Shown piece by piece: positions 55,312 to 63,844 of a stretch of 64,000 nt of DNA. Source of the DNA: Vibrio barjaei. GTDB lineage: Bacteria > Pseudomonadota > Gammaproteobacteria > Enterobacterales > Vibrionaceae. The stretch lies in the NCBI RefSeq assembly GCF_001639065.2, contig NZ_LQXO02000012.1, positions 329,865-393,864 on the forward strand, written 5' to 3'. The position numbers and the translations under genes were made by a program. The stretch's first letter is position 1. Each line of letters starts with the position of its first letter. The notes under the pieces were generated by a model. The model was not told the DNA's origin. It saw only the letters and a program-made list of their open reading frames with translations, and searched no databases.

Positions 55312-56589
55312 ATGGCTAGCAATAGAGACCTTCAGCAGGCAGCGGCACTTCTTCGAGATTCAAACGCGAATTTCGATCTTACTAACAATCACCAACAAAA
55401 GGATTTGTTGTTCTTAGCTGAGCAATTGGACTCATTAAGTAGTTTATCTGTTGGCGATTTAAAACAGTTAGCAATAGAAGAGCAAGCGCCTTTGGAGTAT
55501 CGGCTAGCGGTTAAACTCGTCGCGTCAAAGCGCTATGTTCGAAAGATCACTACACCACTACGTATTGGCGTTGTCTTCGCGATGTGGGGTGAACATAACC
55601 GCTTAAATCCCAAAACAGAACAGAACCCCAACGGTGAAGATTCACTGAGGATGAAAGTGGAACAGCTGTCTTGGATAAGTGCGGACAGTTGTATTGATTG
55701 GCATTTATATCCAGTGGACGATGGATGCCCTCATGATAGTGCTGATATTGCGAAAGGCATCGTAAAGACCACAGAGCAGCCCAATAAGGTCACGGTGCTT
55801 AAACTGTCGGAACATTTGGATACAGATGATGGACCGTTAGCTAATCTACATAGTGTTGACGACTCTCGTAAAGGTGGAGCGATTGTGCTTGGCTGCCAAA
55901 AAGCCATAGATGAGGGTGCAGATGTCGTTGTGTATACCGATGCTGATAACTCAGTTCATTTAGGACAAATAGGATTGCTGCTAGAGCCTTACTTAGAACA
56001 GGCCAAACAAGTCGTTTTGGGTAATCGCAAGCACCCTGAATCGATTTTGGTCAAACAAGAAGAGCGTTGGGGTATCGGTATTAAGACCCTACGCCATATG
56101 CAGCGCATGATAGGGGATCAAATATTCTCTCAAGGTATCAAAGATACTCAGGCGGCATTTAAGCTTTATTCGCGTGATGCGTTGCAAGTTATCCTTCGTA
56201 ATCCAACAGTGTATGATTTTTCATTTGATACCGATTGGATCTTGGCCGCGATGGAATACAACAAGCCGATTACGACCGTGCCATTTGCCTTTATTGATTC
56301 AGCAGCCGAGTCTGCCTCGGTTGTGCAAGGGCCAATGACAACGTGGTATACTCTATTAGAGGGGTTGGTTAAAGCGGCAAGGGCACGTCACGCGTCGTAC
56401 AGTCGTGATATGGCGAACGTTTTTGATGAGGAGATTCATTCCCACAAAGATCTAGAACTGCTAATTGATATTCTGCCAAAACAGCTTGCCGAAGCCGATG
56501 ACAAATCGTTGGGTGATCCTGCCATTATGTCGCCTAGCGAGGTTAGAGCTTGGATACAGCAAGCGAGATATGCTAAGGCGAGTTCGTGA
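55312..56589 (+). CDS. Soluble GT2-like glycosyltransferase
   Basis: Encodes about 425 aa without membrane helices. An N-terminal helical region (about 1-75) precedes a GT-A-like domain (about 85-345): WHLYPVDDGC (near residue 130), VVVYTDADNSVHLGQ (DxD; near residue 210), GNRKHPES and QGIKDTQAAFKLYSRDAL, resembling dolichol-phosphate-sugar or polyprenyl-type transferases. It should transfer a sugar for the glycan of the locus. The start at 55312 follows AGGGATC. A 128-bp gap separates it from the previous gene, and a terminator follows, so it ends the cluster. Confidence 0.8.
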   Translation: MASNRDLQQAAALLRDSNANFDLTNNHQQKDLLFLAEQLDSLSSLSVGDLKQLAIEEQAPLEYRLAVKLVASKRYVRKITTPLRIGVVFAMWGEHNRLNPKTEQNPNGEDSLRMKVEQLSWISADSCIDWHLYPVDDGCPHDSADIAKGIVKTTEQPNKVTVLKLSEHLDTDDGPLANLHSVDDSRKGGAIVLGCQKAIDEGADVVVYTDADNSVHLGQIGLLLEPYLEQAKQVVLGNRKHPESILVKQEERWGIGIKTLRHMQRMIGDQIFSQGIKDTQAAFKLYSRDALQVILRNPTVYDFSFDTDWILAAMEYNKPITTVPFAFIDSAAESASVVQGPMTTWYTLLEGLVKAARARHASYSRDMANVFDEEIHSHKDLELLIDILPKQLAEADDKSLGDPAIMSPSEVRAWIQQARYAKASS

Positions 56590-56608
56590 CTCACGGAGTG
56601 ATGATGTT

Positions 56609-56636
56609 AAAAAGGAGGTATGATTGCCTCCTTTTT
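56609..56636. terminator. Bidirectional terminator at the end of the polysaccharide cluster
   Basis: Stem AAAAAGGAGG/CCTCCTTTTT with an 8-base loop between two convergent genes. Confidence 0.88.
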
Positions 56637-56643
56637 GCTTTTC

Positions 56644-56835
56644 TTATTCGACGACTTTCACGCCGGATATTCGAGTGCCATTAGCAAGCATAATGATGGC
56701 GGTGGAATCATCATGATTTTGGTCGAGTTGGTTTTCAACTTCGATGACTTCGCTGCCTAGTGATAAGTGTCCTTCACAATATACGGTAGAATGCCCATCT
56801 TGATTGAGTTTGACGTAATATTCTGAATGGTCCAT
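56644..56835 (-). CDS. Small uncharacterised acidic protein (63 aa)
   Basis: I do not recognise this protein. It has no signal peptide or membrane helix and looks like a short beta-strand protein (YYVKLNQDGHSTVYCEGHLSLG at the start, IIMLANGTRISGVKVVE at the end). A GGGAC-like ribosome-binding site precedes the ATG, and it is bounded by the terminator at 56609. Acidic composition is in keeping with a cytoplasmic protein. Confidence 0.58.
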   Translation of the reverse strand: MDHSEYYVKLNQDGHSTVYCEGHLSLGSEVIEVENQLDQNHDDSTAIIMLANGTRISGVKVVE

Positions 56836-57100
56836 AAGAAGTCCCTTTTTCCAACATACCTAATATATAGATTAGAAGCTATTGATGTGAAATCAAAGAT
56901 TCACATAACGAGAATGAGGCTCCAACAGCAGGAATTTACGAGGTATGCCACGCAGTGGGAGAGAGGCGAGTTATCGTTGTTTTATTAAACATGTCACATT
57001 TCTGATTGTTATTTCTTGAGCTTTGTTTACAATGTTCGTTCGCTTTGGCTGGTGCATCCGTATTTGCATCAAAATAAGCAGATAACACAATGAAATCGCG
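56836..57100. other. Gene-free region upstream of the thrS leader
   Basis: This 265-bp stretch should hold the thrS promoter and the promoter of the small gene. No box is placed with confidence. A minus-strand open frame across 56971-57165 overlaps the thrS leader hairpins and is not credible. Confidence 0.45.
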
Positions 57101-57162
57101 GCAGTTTTCGCTTCACTGAAAATTGCTAACCAACAAAACATGTCTTGCTTGGTGTGCAAGAC
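57101..57162 (+). promoter_or_regulatory. Putative thrS autoregulatory operator with tRNA-Thr anticodon-like loop
   Basis: Two hairpins precede thrS. The first (57101-57126) pairs GCAGTTTTC with GAAAATTGC. The second (57142-57162) has a perfect 7-bp stem, GTCTTGC/GCAAGAC, and a seven-base loop TTGGTGT. Its loop places GGT at the position of anticodon bases 34-36, and GGU is a threonine anticodon. The second hairpin lies 41 to 21 bases before the ATG. In E. coli, ThrS binds two such anticodon-like stem-loops in its own leader to block translation. The geometry here fits that mechanism. Confidence 0.72.
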
Positions 57163-57182
57163 CACTGTAAATAGGATACTAC

Positions 57183-59108
57183 ATGCCTGTAATTACTCTT
57201 CCTGACGGTAGCCAACGTCAATTTGATAACCCTGTTTCTACAATGGATGTCGCTCTTTCAATCGGTCCTGGTCTTGCGAAAGCAACCATCGCTGGTCGTG
57301 TAGATGGCGAACGCGTAGATGCTTGTGATTTAATTGAAAACGATGCGAGCCTAGAAATCATCACGGCGAAAGACGAAGACGGTCTTGAAATTGTTCGCCA
57401 CTCTTGTGCTCACTTACTTGGTCACGCTATTAAACAACTATACCCAGATGTGAAAATGGCAATCGGTCCTACGATCGACAATGGCTTTTACTACGATATC
57501 GATTTAGAACAGTCTCTTACAATGGAAGACGTTGAAAAAATCGAAAAACGTATGAAAGAGCTAGCAAAAACCAAGTATCAAGTTATCAAGAAAAAGGTTA
57601 GCTGGCAGGAAGCTCGTGACACATTTGAAAGTCGCGGCGAACCATACAAGATGGAAATCCTAGACGAGAACGTTTCTAAAGACGACCGTCCAGGGCTGTA
57701 CCATCATGAAGAATACATTGATATGTGCCGTGGTCCTCATGTTCCTAACATGGGCTTCTGCCAACACTTCAAACTACTGAACGTGGCGGGCGCATATTGG
57801 CGTGGTAACAGTGACAACAAGATGCTTCAACGTATCTACGGTACTGCATTCCACGATAAAAAAGCGCTTAAAGCGCACTTGACGCGTCTAGAAGAAGCGG
57901 CAAAACGTGACCACCGTAAAATTGGTAAGCAGCTGGATCTATTCCACATGCAGCAAGAAGCGCCGGGCATGGTGTTCTGGCACCACAACGGCTGGTCTGT
58001 ATTCCGTGACCTAGAAGTATTCATTCGTGAGAAACTGACTGAATACGGTTACCAAGAAGTAAAAGGTCCTCTAATGATGGACCGCGTTCTTTGGGAACGT
58101 TCTGGTCACTGGGACAAGTACGCAGACGCAATGTTCACAACTTCATCGGAAAACCGTGAATACGCGATTAAACCTATGAACTGCCCAGGTCACGTTCAAA
58201 TCTTTAACCAAGGTCTGAAATCTTACCGTGATTTACCGCTACGTATGGCTGAGTTTGGCTCATGTCACCGTAACGAGCCATCTGGCGCACTACATGGTAT
58301 TATGCGTGTCCGTGGCTTCACACAGGATGATGCACACATCTTCTGTACTGAAAGCCAGATCCAAGACGAAGTAACCTCTTGCATCAAGATGGTTTACGAT
58401 ACATACAACACGTTTGGTTTTGATAACATCGTGGTGAAACTGTCGACTCGTCCTGAGAAGCGTGTAGGTAGTGATGAAATCTGGGATCGCTCTGAAGAAG
58501 CATTAAAACAATCTCTTGAAGCAATGGAAATTCCATTCGAGATTCAAGAAGGTGAGGGTGCGTTCTACGGTCCTAAGATCGAATTTACTTTATATGATTG
58601 CCTAGATCGCGCATGGCAATGTGGTACAGTTCAGCTAGACTTCAATCTACCGGGTCGTCTAGGTGCTACATATGTGGATGAAAACAACGAACGTCAAGTT
58701 CCTGTTATGATTCACCGTGCAATCCTAGGTTCTCTTGAGCGTTTCATCGGTATTCTTATCGAAGAATACGCTGGCTTCTTCCCAACGTGGTTGTCGCCAG
58801 AACAAGCTGTTATCATGAATATCACTGACAAACAGTCTGATTATGTTCAAGAAGTAACACAAAAACTGCAAAAAAGTGGAATTAGAGCCAAAGCGGACTT
58901 GAGAAATGAGAAGATTGGCTTTAAAATCCGCGAACATACTTTGAAGCGTATCCCGTACATGCTTGTTTGTGGCGACCAAGAAATGGAAGCCGGAGAAATT
59001 GCAGTACGTACACGTAAGGGTAAGGACCTAGGCAAGTTTAAAGTGGATGACTTTATCTCATACATCCAAGCCGAGGTTTCTAGCCGTAAGCTCAATCTGG
59101 AGGAATAA
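57183..59108 (+). CDS. thrS: Threonyl-tRNA synthetase
   Basis: Encodes 641 aa, the normal length. Domain order: N-terminal TGS domain (1-62), editing domain with the HxxxH motif SCAHLLGHA (about 73-81) and CRGPHV, class II catalytic core (about 240-535; motif 2 [15 protein letters not shown]; motif 3 [13 protein letters not shown]), and the C-terminal anticodon-binding domain (about 540-641). It charges tRNA-Thr. First gene of the thrS-infC-rpmI-rplT operon; the next gene starts 3 bp downstream. Confidence 0.98.
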   Translation: MPVITLPDGSQRQFDNPVSTMDVALSIGPGLAKATIAGRVDGERVDACDLIENDASLEIITAKDEDGLEIVRHSCAHLLGHAIKQLYPDVKMAIGPTIDNGFYYDIDLEQSLTMEDVEKIEKRMKELAKTKYQVIKKKVSWQEARDTFESRGEPYKMEILDENVSKDDRPGLYHHEEYIDMCRGPHVPNMGFCQHFKLLNVAGAYWRGNSDNKMLQRIYGTAFHDKKALKAHLTRLEEAAKRDHRKIGKQLDLFHMQQEAPGMVFWHHNGWSVFRDLEVFIREKLTEYGYQEVKGPLMMDRVLWERSGHWDKYADAMFTTSSENREYAIKPMNCPGHVQIFNQGLKSYRDLPLRMAEFGSCHRNEPSGALHGIMRVRGFTQDDAHIFCTESQIQDEVTSCIKMVYDTYNTFGFDNIVVKLSTRPEKRVGSDEIWDRSEEALKQSLEAMEIPFEIQEGEGAFYGPKIEFTLYDCLDRAWQCGTVQLDFNLPGRLGATYVDENNERQVPVMIHRAILGSLERFIGILIEEYAGFFPTWLSPEQAVIMNITDKQSDYVQEVTQKLQKSGIRAKADLRNEKIGFKIREHTLKRIPYMLVCGDQEMEAGEIAVRTRKGKDLGKFKVDDFISYIQAEVSSRKLNLEE

Positions 59109-59111
59109 GCT

Positions 59112-59663
59112 ATTAAAGGCGGAAGACGTGGCCAACAACCGGCCAAACAAAACCAGCACCGTTTAAACGGTGAAATTCGCGGCGTTCGTGAAGTTCGTCT
59201 AACAGGCGCTGACGGTGAACCCGTTGGTATCGTTTCAATTAATGAAGCGCTTGAAGCAGCTGTTGAAGCTGGTATGGATCTCGTAGAGATCAGCCCTAAC
59301 GCCGAGCCGCCAGTCTGTCGTGTGATGGACTACGGCAAGTTCCTCTTCGAGAAGAGCAAAGCTGCGAAAGAGCAGAAGAAGAAGCAAAAGCAGATTCAGA
59401 TTAAGGAAGTAAAATTCCGTCCTGGAACTGATATTGGAGACTATCAGGTAAAACTACGCAACCTGACGCGTTTCCTAGAAGACGGCAACAAAGTGAAGGT
59501 AACAATTCGCTTCCGTGGCCGTGAAATGGCTCACCAAGACATTGGTGTCGACGTTCTAAATCGTCTGAAAGAAGATACTGTAGATTTAGCTGTAGTAGAA
59601 TCTTTCCCGACTAGAATCGAAGGTCGCCAAATGATCATGGTATTGGCCCCTAAGAAGAAGTAA
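59112..59663 (+). CDS. infC: Translation initiation factor IF-3 (ATT start)
   Basis: Encodes 183 aa. IF-3 binds the 30S subunit and checks the start codon. The N-terminus is reached only if the rare codon ATT at 59112 is used, giving [20 protein letters not shown], which matches the IF-3 N-terminus; the first ATG in frame (59274) would remove about 54 residues of the N-terminal domain. GGAGG lies 9 bases upstream. ATT initiation is the known device by which IF-3 limits its own synthesis. The C-terminal domain ([19 protein letters not shown]) is complete. Confidence 0.96.
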   Translation: MKGGRRGQQPAKQNQHRLNGEIRGVREVRLTGADGEPVGIVSINEALEAAVEAGMDLVEISPNAEPPVCRVMDYGKFLFEKSKAAKEQKKKQKQIQIKEVKFRPGTDIGDYQVKLRNLTRFLEDGNKVKVTIRFRGREMAHQDIGVDVLNRLKEDTVDLAVVESFPTRIEGRQMIMVLAPKKK

Positions 59664-59683
59664 TTAACGGCTTTACAAGTAAG

Positions 59684-59727
59684 AAAACCCTGCCGTTCCA
59701 GTTTTAAACGGAAAGCGGTAGGGTTTT
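59684..59727 (+). promoter_or_regulatory. Hairpin between infC and rpmI
   Basis: AAAACCCTGCCG pairs with CGGTAGGGTTTT (one G-U pair) around an inner TTCC/GGAA stem. It may be an attenuator or part of the L20 translational operator that controls rpmI-rplT in enterobacteria. No strong T-run follows beyond the stem. Confidence 0.6.
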
Positions 59728-59780
59728 GTTCGCCCTAATTACTATTGTTTAATCAACTCAACAATGCGGAGTTATTCATC

Positions 59781-59975
59781 ATGCCTAAGATGAAAACCAA
59801 CAAAGGTGCTGCTAAGCGTTTTAAGAAAACTGCTGGTGGTATTAAGTACAAGCACGCTACAAAACGTCACATTCTGACTAAGCGTACTACTAAGAACAAG
59901 CGTCAGCTTCGTCCAAATGCAATCCTTCCTAAGTGTGAAGTGGCTGCAGTTGTTCGTATGATGCCATACGCTTAA
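59781..59975 (+). CDS. rpmI: 50S ribosomal protein L35
   Basis: Encodes 64 aa, beginning [17 protein letters not shown] at 59781 with GGAG nine bases upstream. The family pattern ([16 protein letters not shown] and the final VRMMPYA) is complete. A longer frame from 59745 is not the real start. Confidence 0.98.
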   Translation: MPKMKTNKGAAKRFKKTAGGIKYKHATKRHILTKRTTKNKRQLRPNAILPKCEVAAVVRMMPYA

Positions 59976-60016
59976 TTCTTTTTAGTTTATCAATCGTTTA
60001 GTTTAGGAGAGACATA

Positions 60017-60370
60017 ATGCCTCGCGTAAAACGTGGTGTACAAGCTCGTGCACGTCATAAGAAAGTTCTAAAACAAGCTAAAGGTTACTACGGTGCACGT
60101 TCACGTGTTTACCGCGTAGCTTTCCAAGCAGTTACTAAAGCTGGTCAATACGCTTACCGTGACCGTCGCAACAAGAAACGTCAATTCCGTCAACTGTGGA
60201 TTGCACGTATCAACGCTGCATCTCGTCAAAATGGTCTATCTTACAGCCGTTTCATTAACGGTCTTAAGAAAGCATCTATCGAGATCGACCGTAAGATCCT
60301 TGCTGACATCGCGGTATTCGACAAAGCTGCATTCGCAGTTCTAGTTGAAAAAGCGAAAGCTGCTCTTTAA
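60017..60370 (+). CDS. rplT: 50S ribosomal protein L20
   Basis: Encodes 117 aa with the usual basic N-terminal extension ([19 protein letters not shown]) and globular domain ([27 protein letters not shown]). L20 is needed early in 50S assembly and represses its own operon in E. coli. AGGAGA precedes the ATG. The operon ends at the terminator at 60391. Confidence 0.98.
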   Translation: MPRVKRGVQARARHKKVLKQAKGYYGARSRVYRVAFQAVTKAGQYAYRDRRNKKRQFRQLWIARINAASRQNGLSYSRFINGLKKASIEIDRKILADIAVFDKAAFAVLVEKAKAAL

Positions 60371-60390
60371 TTAGCAGTTAGGTCTATGTA

Positions 60391-60417
60391 AAAGGGGAGC
60401 GAAAGCTCTCCTTTTTT
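60391..60417 (+). terminator. Rho-independent terminator after rplT
   Basis: AAAGGGGAGC pairs with GCTCTCCTTT (one G-U pair; GAAA loop) followed by T. It lies just before the convergent integrase stop and marks the chromosome side of the integron. Confidence 0.92.
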
Positions 60418-60421
60418 GTAT

Positions 60422-61387
60422 CTAAAGAATATTAGATAACGGACTCTTCACGCCACTCGCTCCTCGGTTAATGACATGGGTGTAGATCTGAGTCGTCTTA
60501 ATGTCTGTATGCCCTAATTGCTCCTGCACTGTTCTAATATCTGCGCCACTTTCCAATAAGTGCGTCGCAAATGAATGTCGCAACGTGTGACAGCTAACCT
60601 GTTTTTCTACTCCCGCCTTTTTCACCGCAGATTTCAGAGCTTTTTGCACACTCGACTCATTAATATGGTGTCGACGAATTAAATTAGAAGTAGGGTCGAT
60701 AGACAGCCGAGCAGAAGGGAACAGAAACTGCCAGTTGAGCTCCTTGTTAGAGTTTGGATATTTGGTCGCCAATGCATTGGGGAGCCACACGCCGGAATAG
60801 TCACTCTGCTTAACATCTTGCCTCCAAATGCTCTCAACGTGTTGCTGCTGTCGCCGTATCGCCGGGAATAGCTCTCTCGCTAACGTCACTACTCGATTCT
60901 TATTTCCTTTAGCTCGCCATATTCTCAACGCACCATAATCAAAGTCGATATCTTGATACCTGAGCCGAAGGCACTCCATAAGACGCAGTCCAGAGCCATA
61001 CATGAGTTGGGCTGGTAATAAAAAGCTCGGGGGCATATTTTCAAGCACTTTGCTCACTTCCTTTACCGTCAGGACCGTGGGTAGCTTTTTGCTCTTATTA
61101 GATTTCTTAAAGCGCATATTGACGTCTATGGGGTCATGAAGGATATGTTTATATAAAAACACCAACGCGTTGAGTGCTTGATTCTGGGTACGCATGGCTA
61201 AGTTACGGCTAGTGATCAAATAGGAAAGAAAATCTTCCACCTCCGCAGTACCCATCTCCTTTGGATGCTTTTTGTCGTGATAAACAATGTACTGAAATAT
61301 CCACGAGAGGTAGGCGTCTATTGTCCTTTCCGAATAGTGCCTCGCGCGCATAAAGTCACGAATGTAGTTCAAAAACGGGGATTTCAT
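60422..61387 (-). CDS. intIA: Integron integrase IntIA
   Basis: Encodes 321 aa of the tyrosine recombinase family, which inserts and excises cassettes at attI and folded attC sites. Catalytic residues are R135 (GSGLRLMECL), K160, H267 and R270 (CHTLRHSFATH), H293 (LGHTDIKTTQ) and Y302 (IYTH). The integron-specific insert (about 190-224, with SGVWLPNALATKYPNSNKEL) distinguishes it from XerC/D. All residues are intact, so it should be active. A LexA box lies just upstream of its start. Confidence 0.96.
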   Translation of the reverse strand: MKSPFLNYIRDFMRARHYSERTIDAYLSWIFQYIVYHDKKHPKEMGTAEVEDFLSYLITSRNLAMRTQNQALNALVFLYKHILHDPIDVNMRFKKSNKSKKLPTVLTVKEVSKVLENMPPSFLLPAQLMYGSGLRLMECLRLRYQDIDFDYGALRIWRAKGNKNRVVTLARELFPAIRRQQQHVESIWRQDVKQSDYSGVWLPNALATKYPNSNKELNWQFLFPSARLSIDPTSNLIRRHHINESSVQKALKSAVKKAGVEKQVSCHTLRHSFATHLLESGADIRTVQEQLGHTDIKTTQIYTHVINRGASGVKSPLSNIL

Positions 61388-61401
61388 TACTTGCTCCGGT
61401 A

Positions 61402-61417
61402 CTGTGTTTGTGTACAG
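61402..61417. promoter_or_regulatory. LexA (SOS) box upstream of intIA
   Basis: CTGTGTTTGTGTACAG matches CTGT-N8-ACAG exactly and extends to TACTGT...ACAGTT. It is 15 bp upstream of the intIA start, within the likely promoter. LexA repression of intI and induction by DNA damage are well known for integrons. Confidence 0.88.
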
Positions 61418-61539
61418 TTCATGAGTCTAAGTAAGATTTGAGGACTTATACGGAAAATTTCCGCTTTTTGTGATGTGCAACAAAGCTAATAATACTTAAT
61501 CTACTGATTTTCATACACTAATGATCTAACATGGTCAGA

Positions 61540-61607
61540 TTCTATGTTTTTAGAAGGCGGTAGCGTGTACGGAAGTGCGGAAATAATCCGTCTATAAAGC
61601 GTTAACT
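61540..61607 (+). other. attI-like recombination site of the integron
   Basis: The core GCGTTAACTA (GTTAAC at 61601-61606) marks the recombination point G/TTA at the left edge of the first cassette. The exact left limit of attI is not seen; I give a nominal 60 bp. Confidence 0.7.
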
Positions 61608-61621
61608 ACTAGGAGTATCAA

Positions 61622-62233
61622 TTGGATTGTGTCGCAATATTTCAGATCGTTAAAGATATTGCCGTTGCGAGTGCGGCAGTGACAACTTCTGCGATTGCAA
61701 TTATGGGATTAAAAAGTTGGAAGAGGGAGTTAAAAGGTAAAACAGAGTTTGAAGTCGCAAGGGCCCTGATATTAAGCACTTATAAATTGCGTGACGAATT
61801 GAAATATGCTCGTTCTCCTTGGGTTTCTGGTCATGAGTTTCCAGATGACTATCCGCAGAATCCTTCGATTAGAACTCCGCAAATTGAGGCTGAAGCTTAT
61901 GCGTTTGTTTATGGTAATCGGTGGAAGCCAGTTTCAGTAGCCTTACAGGAGTTTGAAGCTCAAGCCTTAGAAGGCGAAGCGCTGTGGGGCGTGTCTAATA
62001 AAACCAAAACACAAGAATTGCGCCAATGCGTAAGAAACCTCCAAGTTTCTATCGAAGCATTCATAAATGACAAAGCTACGGGTGGTGAAAATTTTCGTGC
62101 CGATAGAGTGTTTGGGCAATCTGTTAAGGCCGATGTCTGGGGTACGGAAAACGACAATGTGCTGACTGATAAAATTAATGCTTCCATTGCCGCAATAGAA
62201 AAAGAAATTCGACCACACTTACAGCGCAGTTAA
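61622..62233 (+). CDS. Cassette 1: N-terminally membrane-anchored protein of unknown function
   Basis: Encodes 203 aa, starting with TTG preceded by AGGAG at proper spacing. I do not recognise the family. One membrane helix (about 12-30, DIAVASAAVTTSAIAIMGL) is followed by a soluble, largely helical domain with EAEAYAFVYGNRW and ALEGEALWG. Its stop codon falls in the first bases of its attC site, and it starts 20 bp inside the cassette. A promoter within the cassette is not visible, so expression probably depends on the attI side. Confidence 0.72.
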   Translation: MDCVAIFQIVKDIAVASAAVTTSAIAIMGLKSWKRELKGKTEFEVARALILSTYKLRDELKYARSPWVSGHEFPDDYPQNPSIRTPQIEAEAYAFVYGNRWKPVSVALQEFEAQALEGEALWGVSNKTKTQELRQCVRNLQVSIEAFINDKATGGENFRADRVFGQSVKADVWGTENDNVLTDKINASIAAIEKEIRPHLQRS

Positions 62234-62347
62234 CAAATTGCTTAAGAGTGACGGCTAACCTTTAGCATTTTTCGTTCGGTTTAGTTATGTGATTACGTGG
62301 CTTTGCTTGAGGCCAGTGGTTTAGCCACACCTTAGCAAGGCGTTATA
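62231..62347 (+). other. attC site of cassette 1
   Basis: Starts TAACAAATTGC and ends with the core GGCGTTATAC. The ends are complementary (TTGCTTAAGAGTG...GGCTAACC with GGTTTAGCC...CCTTAGCAA), as needed for folding. About 117 bp, VCR-like. Confidence 0.88.
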
Positions 62348-62362
62348 CAAATTAAGGGTAAT

Positions 62363-63160
62363 ATGAAAGCAATAGTAGCATTTGATGATACAGGCTCAGA
62401 TCATTTAACAGCATCTCGTACATTAGAGCGTAATCGAAAAACGTATGTCGCAGTGGTAATGAGAACAAAGCATGCACGTAGACTAAGTGATCATTTTAAA
62501 CGAATGCAGACTCGTATTAAAAAAGAATTTGGCTCATTTGAGTTGCACTTTGTTGATATAGTCAATGGAAACGGTGATTGGAAAGAAGTCGATTTTGAGT
62601 CACGTATCAAGTTATTTGAAGATATCTGTTCTACTTTTCCTAATATTGAGGTCCCATGCTTTGTTCAAACATGGAGTCCAAATCATTACGAAAAAAATAA
62701 AATGGTTCCTGAAAACCTTCCTGACTTTGAGGTATTCGATAAAACAAATTATGAGCATTTTGCGTTTTATGTATCACTTCTAAAGTCAGTTAAGTATGTT
62801 TGTTCAGAAAAATGGGTGCCGGCAAAATTTATATGTGATGAAGGGATGAGAAAGGCTGGCTCAAAAATTGAAATGAAGTTATTGCAGAATATTACTAAAT
62901 CTTCTGCTATTCATTTTGAAAGCTCATCTGAAAATGTATATTTGCAAATCGCCGATTTAGCGGCCTATATCTATAATAGACACCAAAATTTTGCAGTAAA
63001 AGAGAACAAAGGTCCGATTGATAAGCGCATAATTATAGCAGCTCAAAACCTAGGCTTTAAGTATTCTGATACTGAAGTTGTGACTGGTCAACCCGATGAT
63101 ATTGATGTGGAATTATATGATTTTGTAACCACAATGAAGCACTCATCCGTGCATGGTTAG
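62363..63160 (+). CDS. Cassette 2: DUF3800-like protein
   Basis: Encodes 265 aa. The DUF3800 pattern is visible: a beta strand ending in DDTGSD (D8/D9), FELHFVDI (about 59-66), FICDEG (D159/E160) and the C-terminal FESSSENVYLQIADLAAYIYNR (about 185-206) with D198. The arrangement resembles an RNase H-like metal site. Function is not known; some members occur near mobile elements and defence genes. Starts 20 bp inside the cassette. Confidence 0.78.
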   Translation: MKAIVAFDDTGSDHLTASRTLERNRKTYVAVVMRTKHARRLSDHFKRMQTRIKKEFGSFELHFVDIVNGNGDWKEVDFESRIKLFEDICSTFPNIEVPCFVQTWSPNHYEKNKMVPENLPDFEVFDKTNYEHFAFYVSLLKSVKYVCSEKWVPAKFICDEGMRKAGSKIEMKLLQNITKSSAIHFESSSENVYLQIADLAAYIYNRHQNFAVKENKGPIDKRIIIAAQNLGFKYSDTEVVTGQPDDIDVELYDFVTTMKHSSVHG

Positions 63161-63166
63161 AATTTG

Positions 63167-63291
63167 TATAACAAACGGTTCAAGTGGATTCGTAACGCTC
63201 GGCACTTTTGGCGTCAACTTTGGCTTATGTGATTACGGTTTAAAAATTTAGTTCGGTGGTGCGTCACTCACCACTTAACCGAGCGTTATGT
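63167..63291 (+). other. attC site of cassette 2
   Basis: TATAACAAACGGTTC at the left and CGAGCGTTATG at the right. Arms pair (ACGGTTCAAGTGG with CCACTTAACCG). About 125 bp, VCR-like. Confidence 0.88.
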
Positions 63292-63305
63292 ATTTTGGAG
63301 AAAGT

Positions 63306-63836
63306 ATGTACAAAAATGAGCCAGTGAGACTAATAAAAGACTTATTTGATGGTCAGAAAATCCTACTACCAGAAGAGGCTGGAATTTATGTGTTTTGGTG
63401 GCTTGGTGATAAAGATCATTTGATGAATTCAAATAGAACTCAAGTATTAAAAGGGCCCGGTGAAAAGCCTGTAGCAATAACTTTTGAAGATTGGTGGCCT
63501 GATTATCTAGAGCACCCTTGTTTATATGTCGGAAAATCGACCAACATAAAGAAGAGGTTCTCACTTCATCTCAAGCGAGGAAGCAAAGGCCGTTTACATG
63601 CAATTCCAAGTTCTAACGAAAAGCAAAGGGCTGTCACGACGTCTTGTCAACTAAGGTATGGTATTGAGCATATTTTTCCTGAACATGAAGAACCTTTGGA
63701 TCTGATTTCCTCAAATGTTGGCTTTTCGTATATGACTAAATTTTCGGGAGAAAACCCGACTATTGAGCGCTTTTTTACAGAAGACTTGTTAATTGGACAA
63801 TATCGGCCTTGGTTCAATATTGACTCTGAGCGTTAA
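63306..63836 (+). CDS. Cassette 3: GIY-YIG-like nuclease domain protein
   Basis: Encodes about 176 aa from the ATG at 63306 (GGAG upstream; a frame from 63288 adds six residues). Motifs in order: GIY at 26-28, YVG at 74-76 (CLYVGKSTNIKKR), R84, H88, E159 (RFFTED) and N171 (RPWFN), the order of the GIY-YIG nuclease site. The distance between GIY and YVG, about 45 residues, is much longer than usual, so there is an insertion or the first motif is a chance match. A DNA nuclease role is likely but unproven. Confidence 0.66.
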   Translation: MYKNEPVRLIKDLFDGQKILLPEEAGIYVFWWLGDKDHLMNSNRTQVLKGPGEKPVAITFEDWWPDYLEHPCLYVGKSTNIKKRFSLHLKRGSKGRLHAIPSSNEKQRAVTTSCQLRYGIEHIFPEHEEPLDLISSNVGFSYMTKFSGENPTIERFFTEDLLIGQYRPWFNIDSER

Positions 63837-63844
63837 AAAATACA

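Noticed and set aside
56971..57165. Minus-strand open frame in the thrS leader
   Set aside because: It covers the leader hairpins and has no ribosome-binding site.
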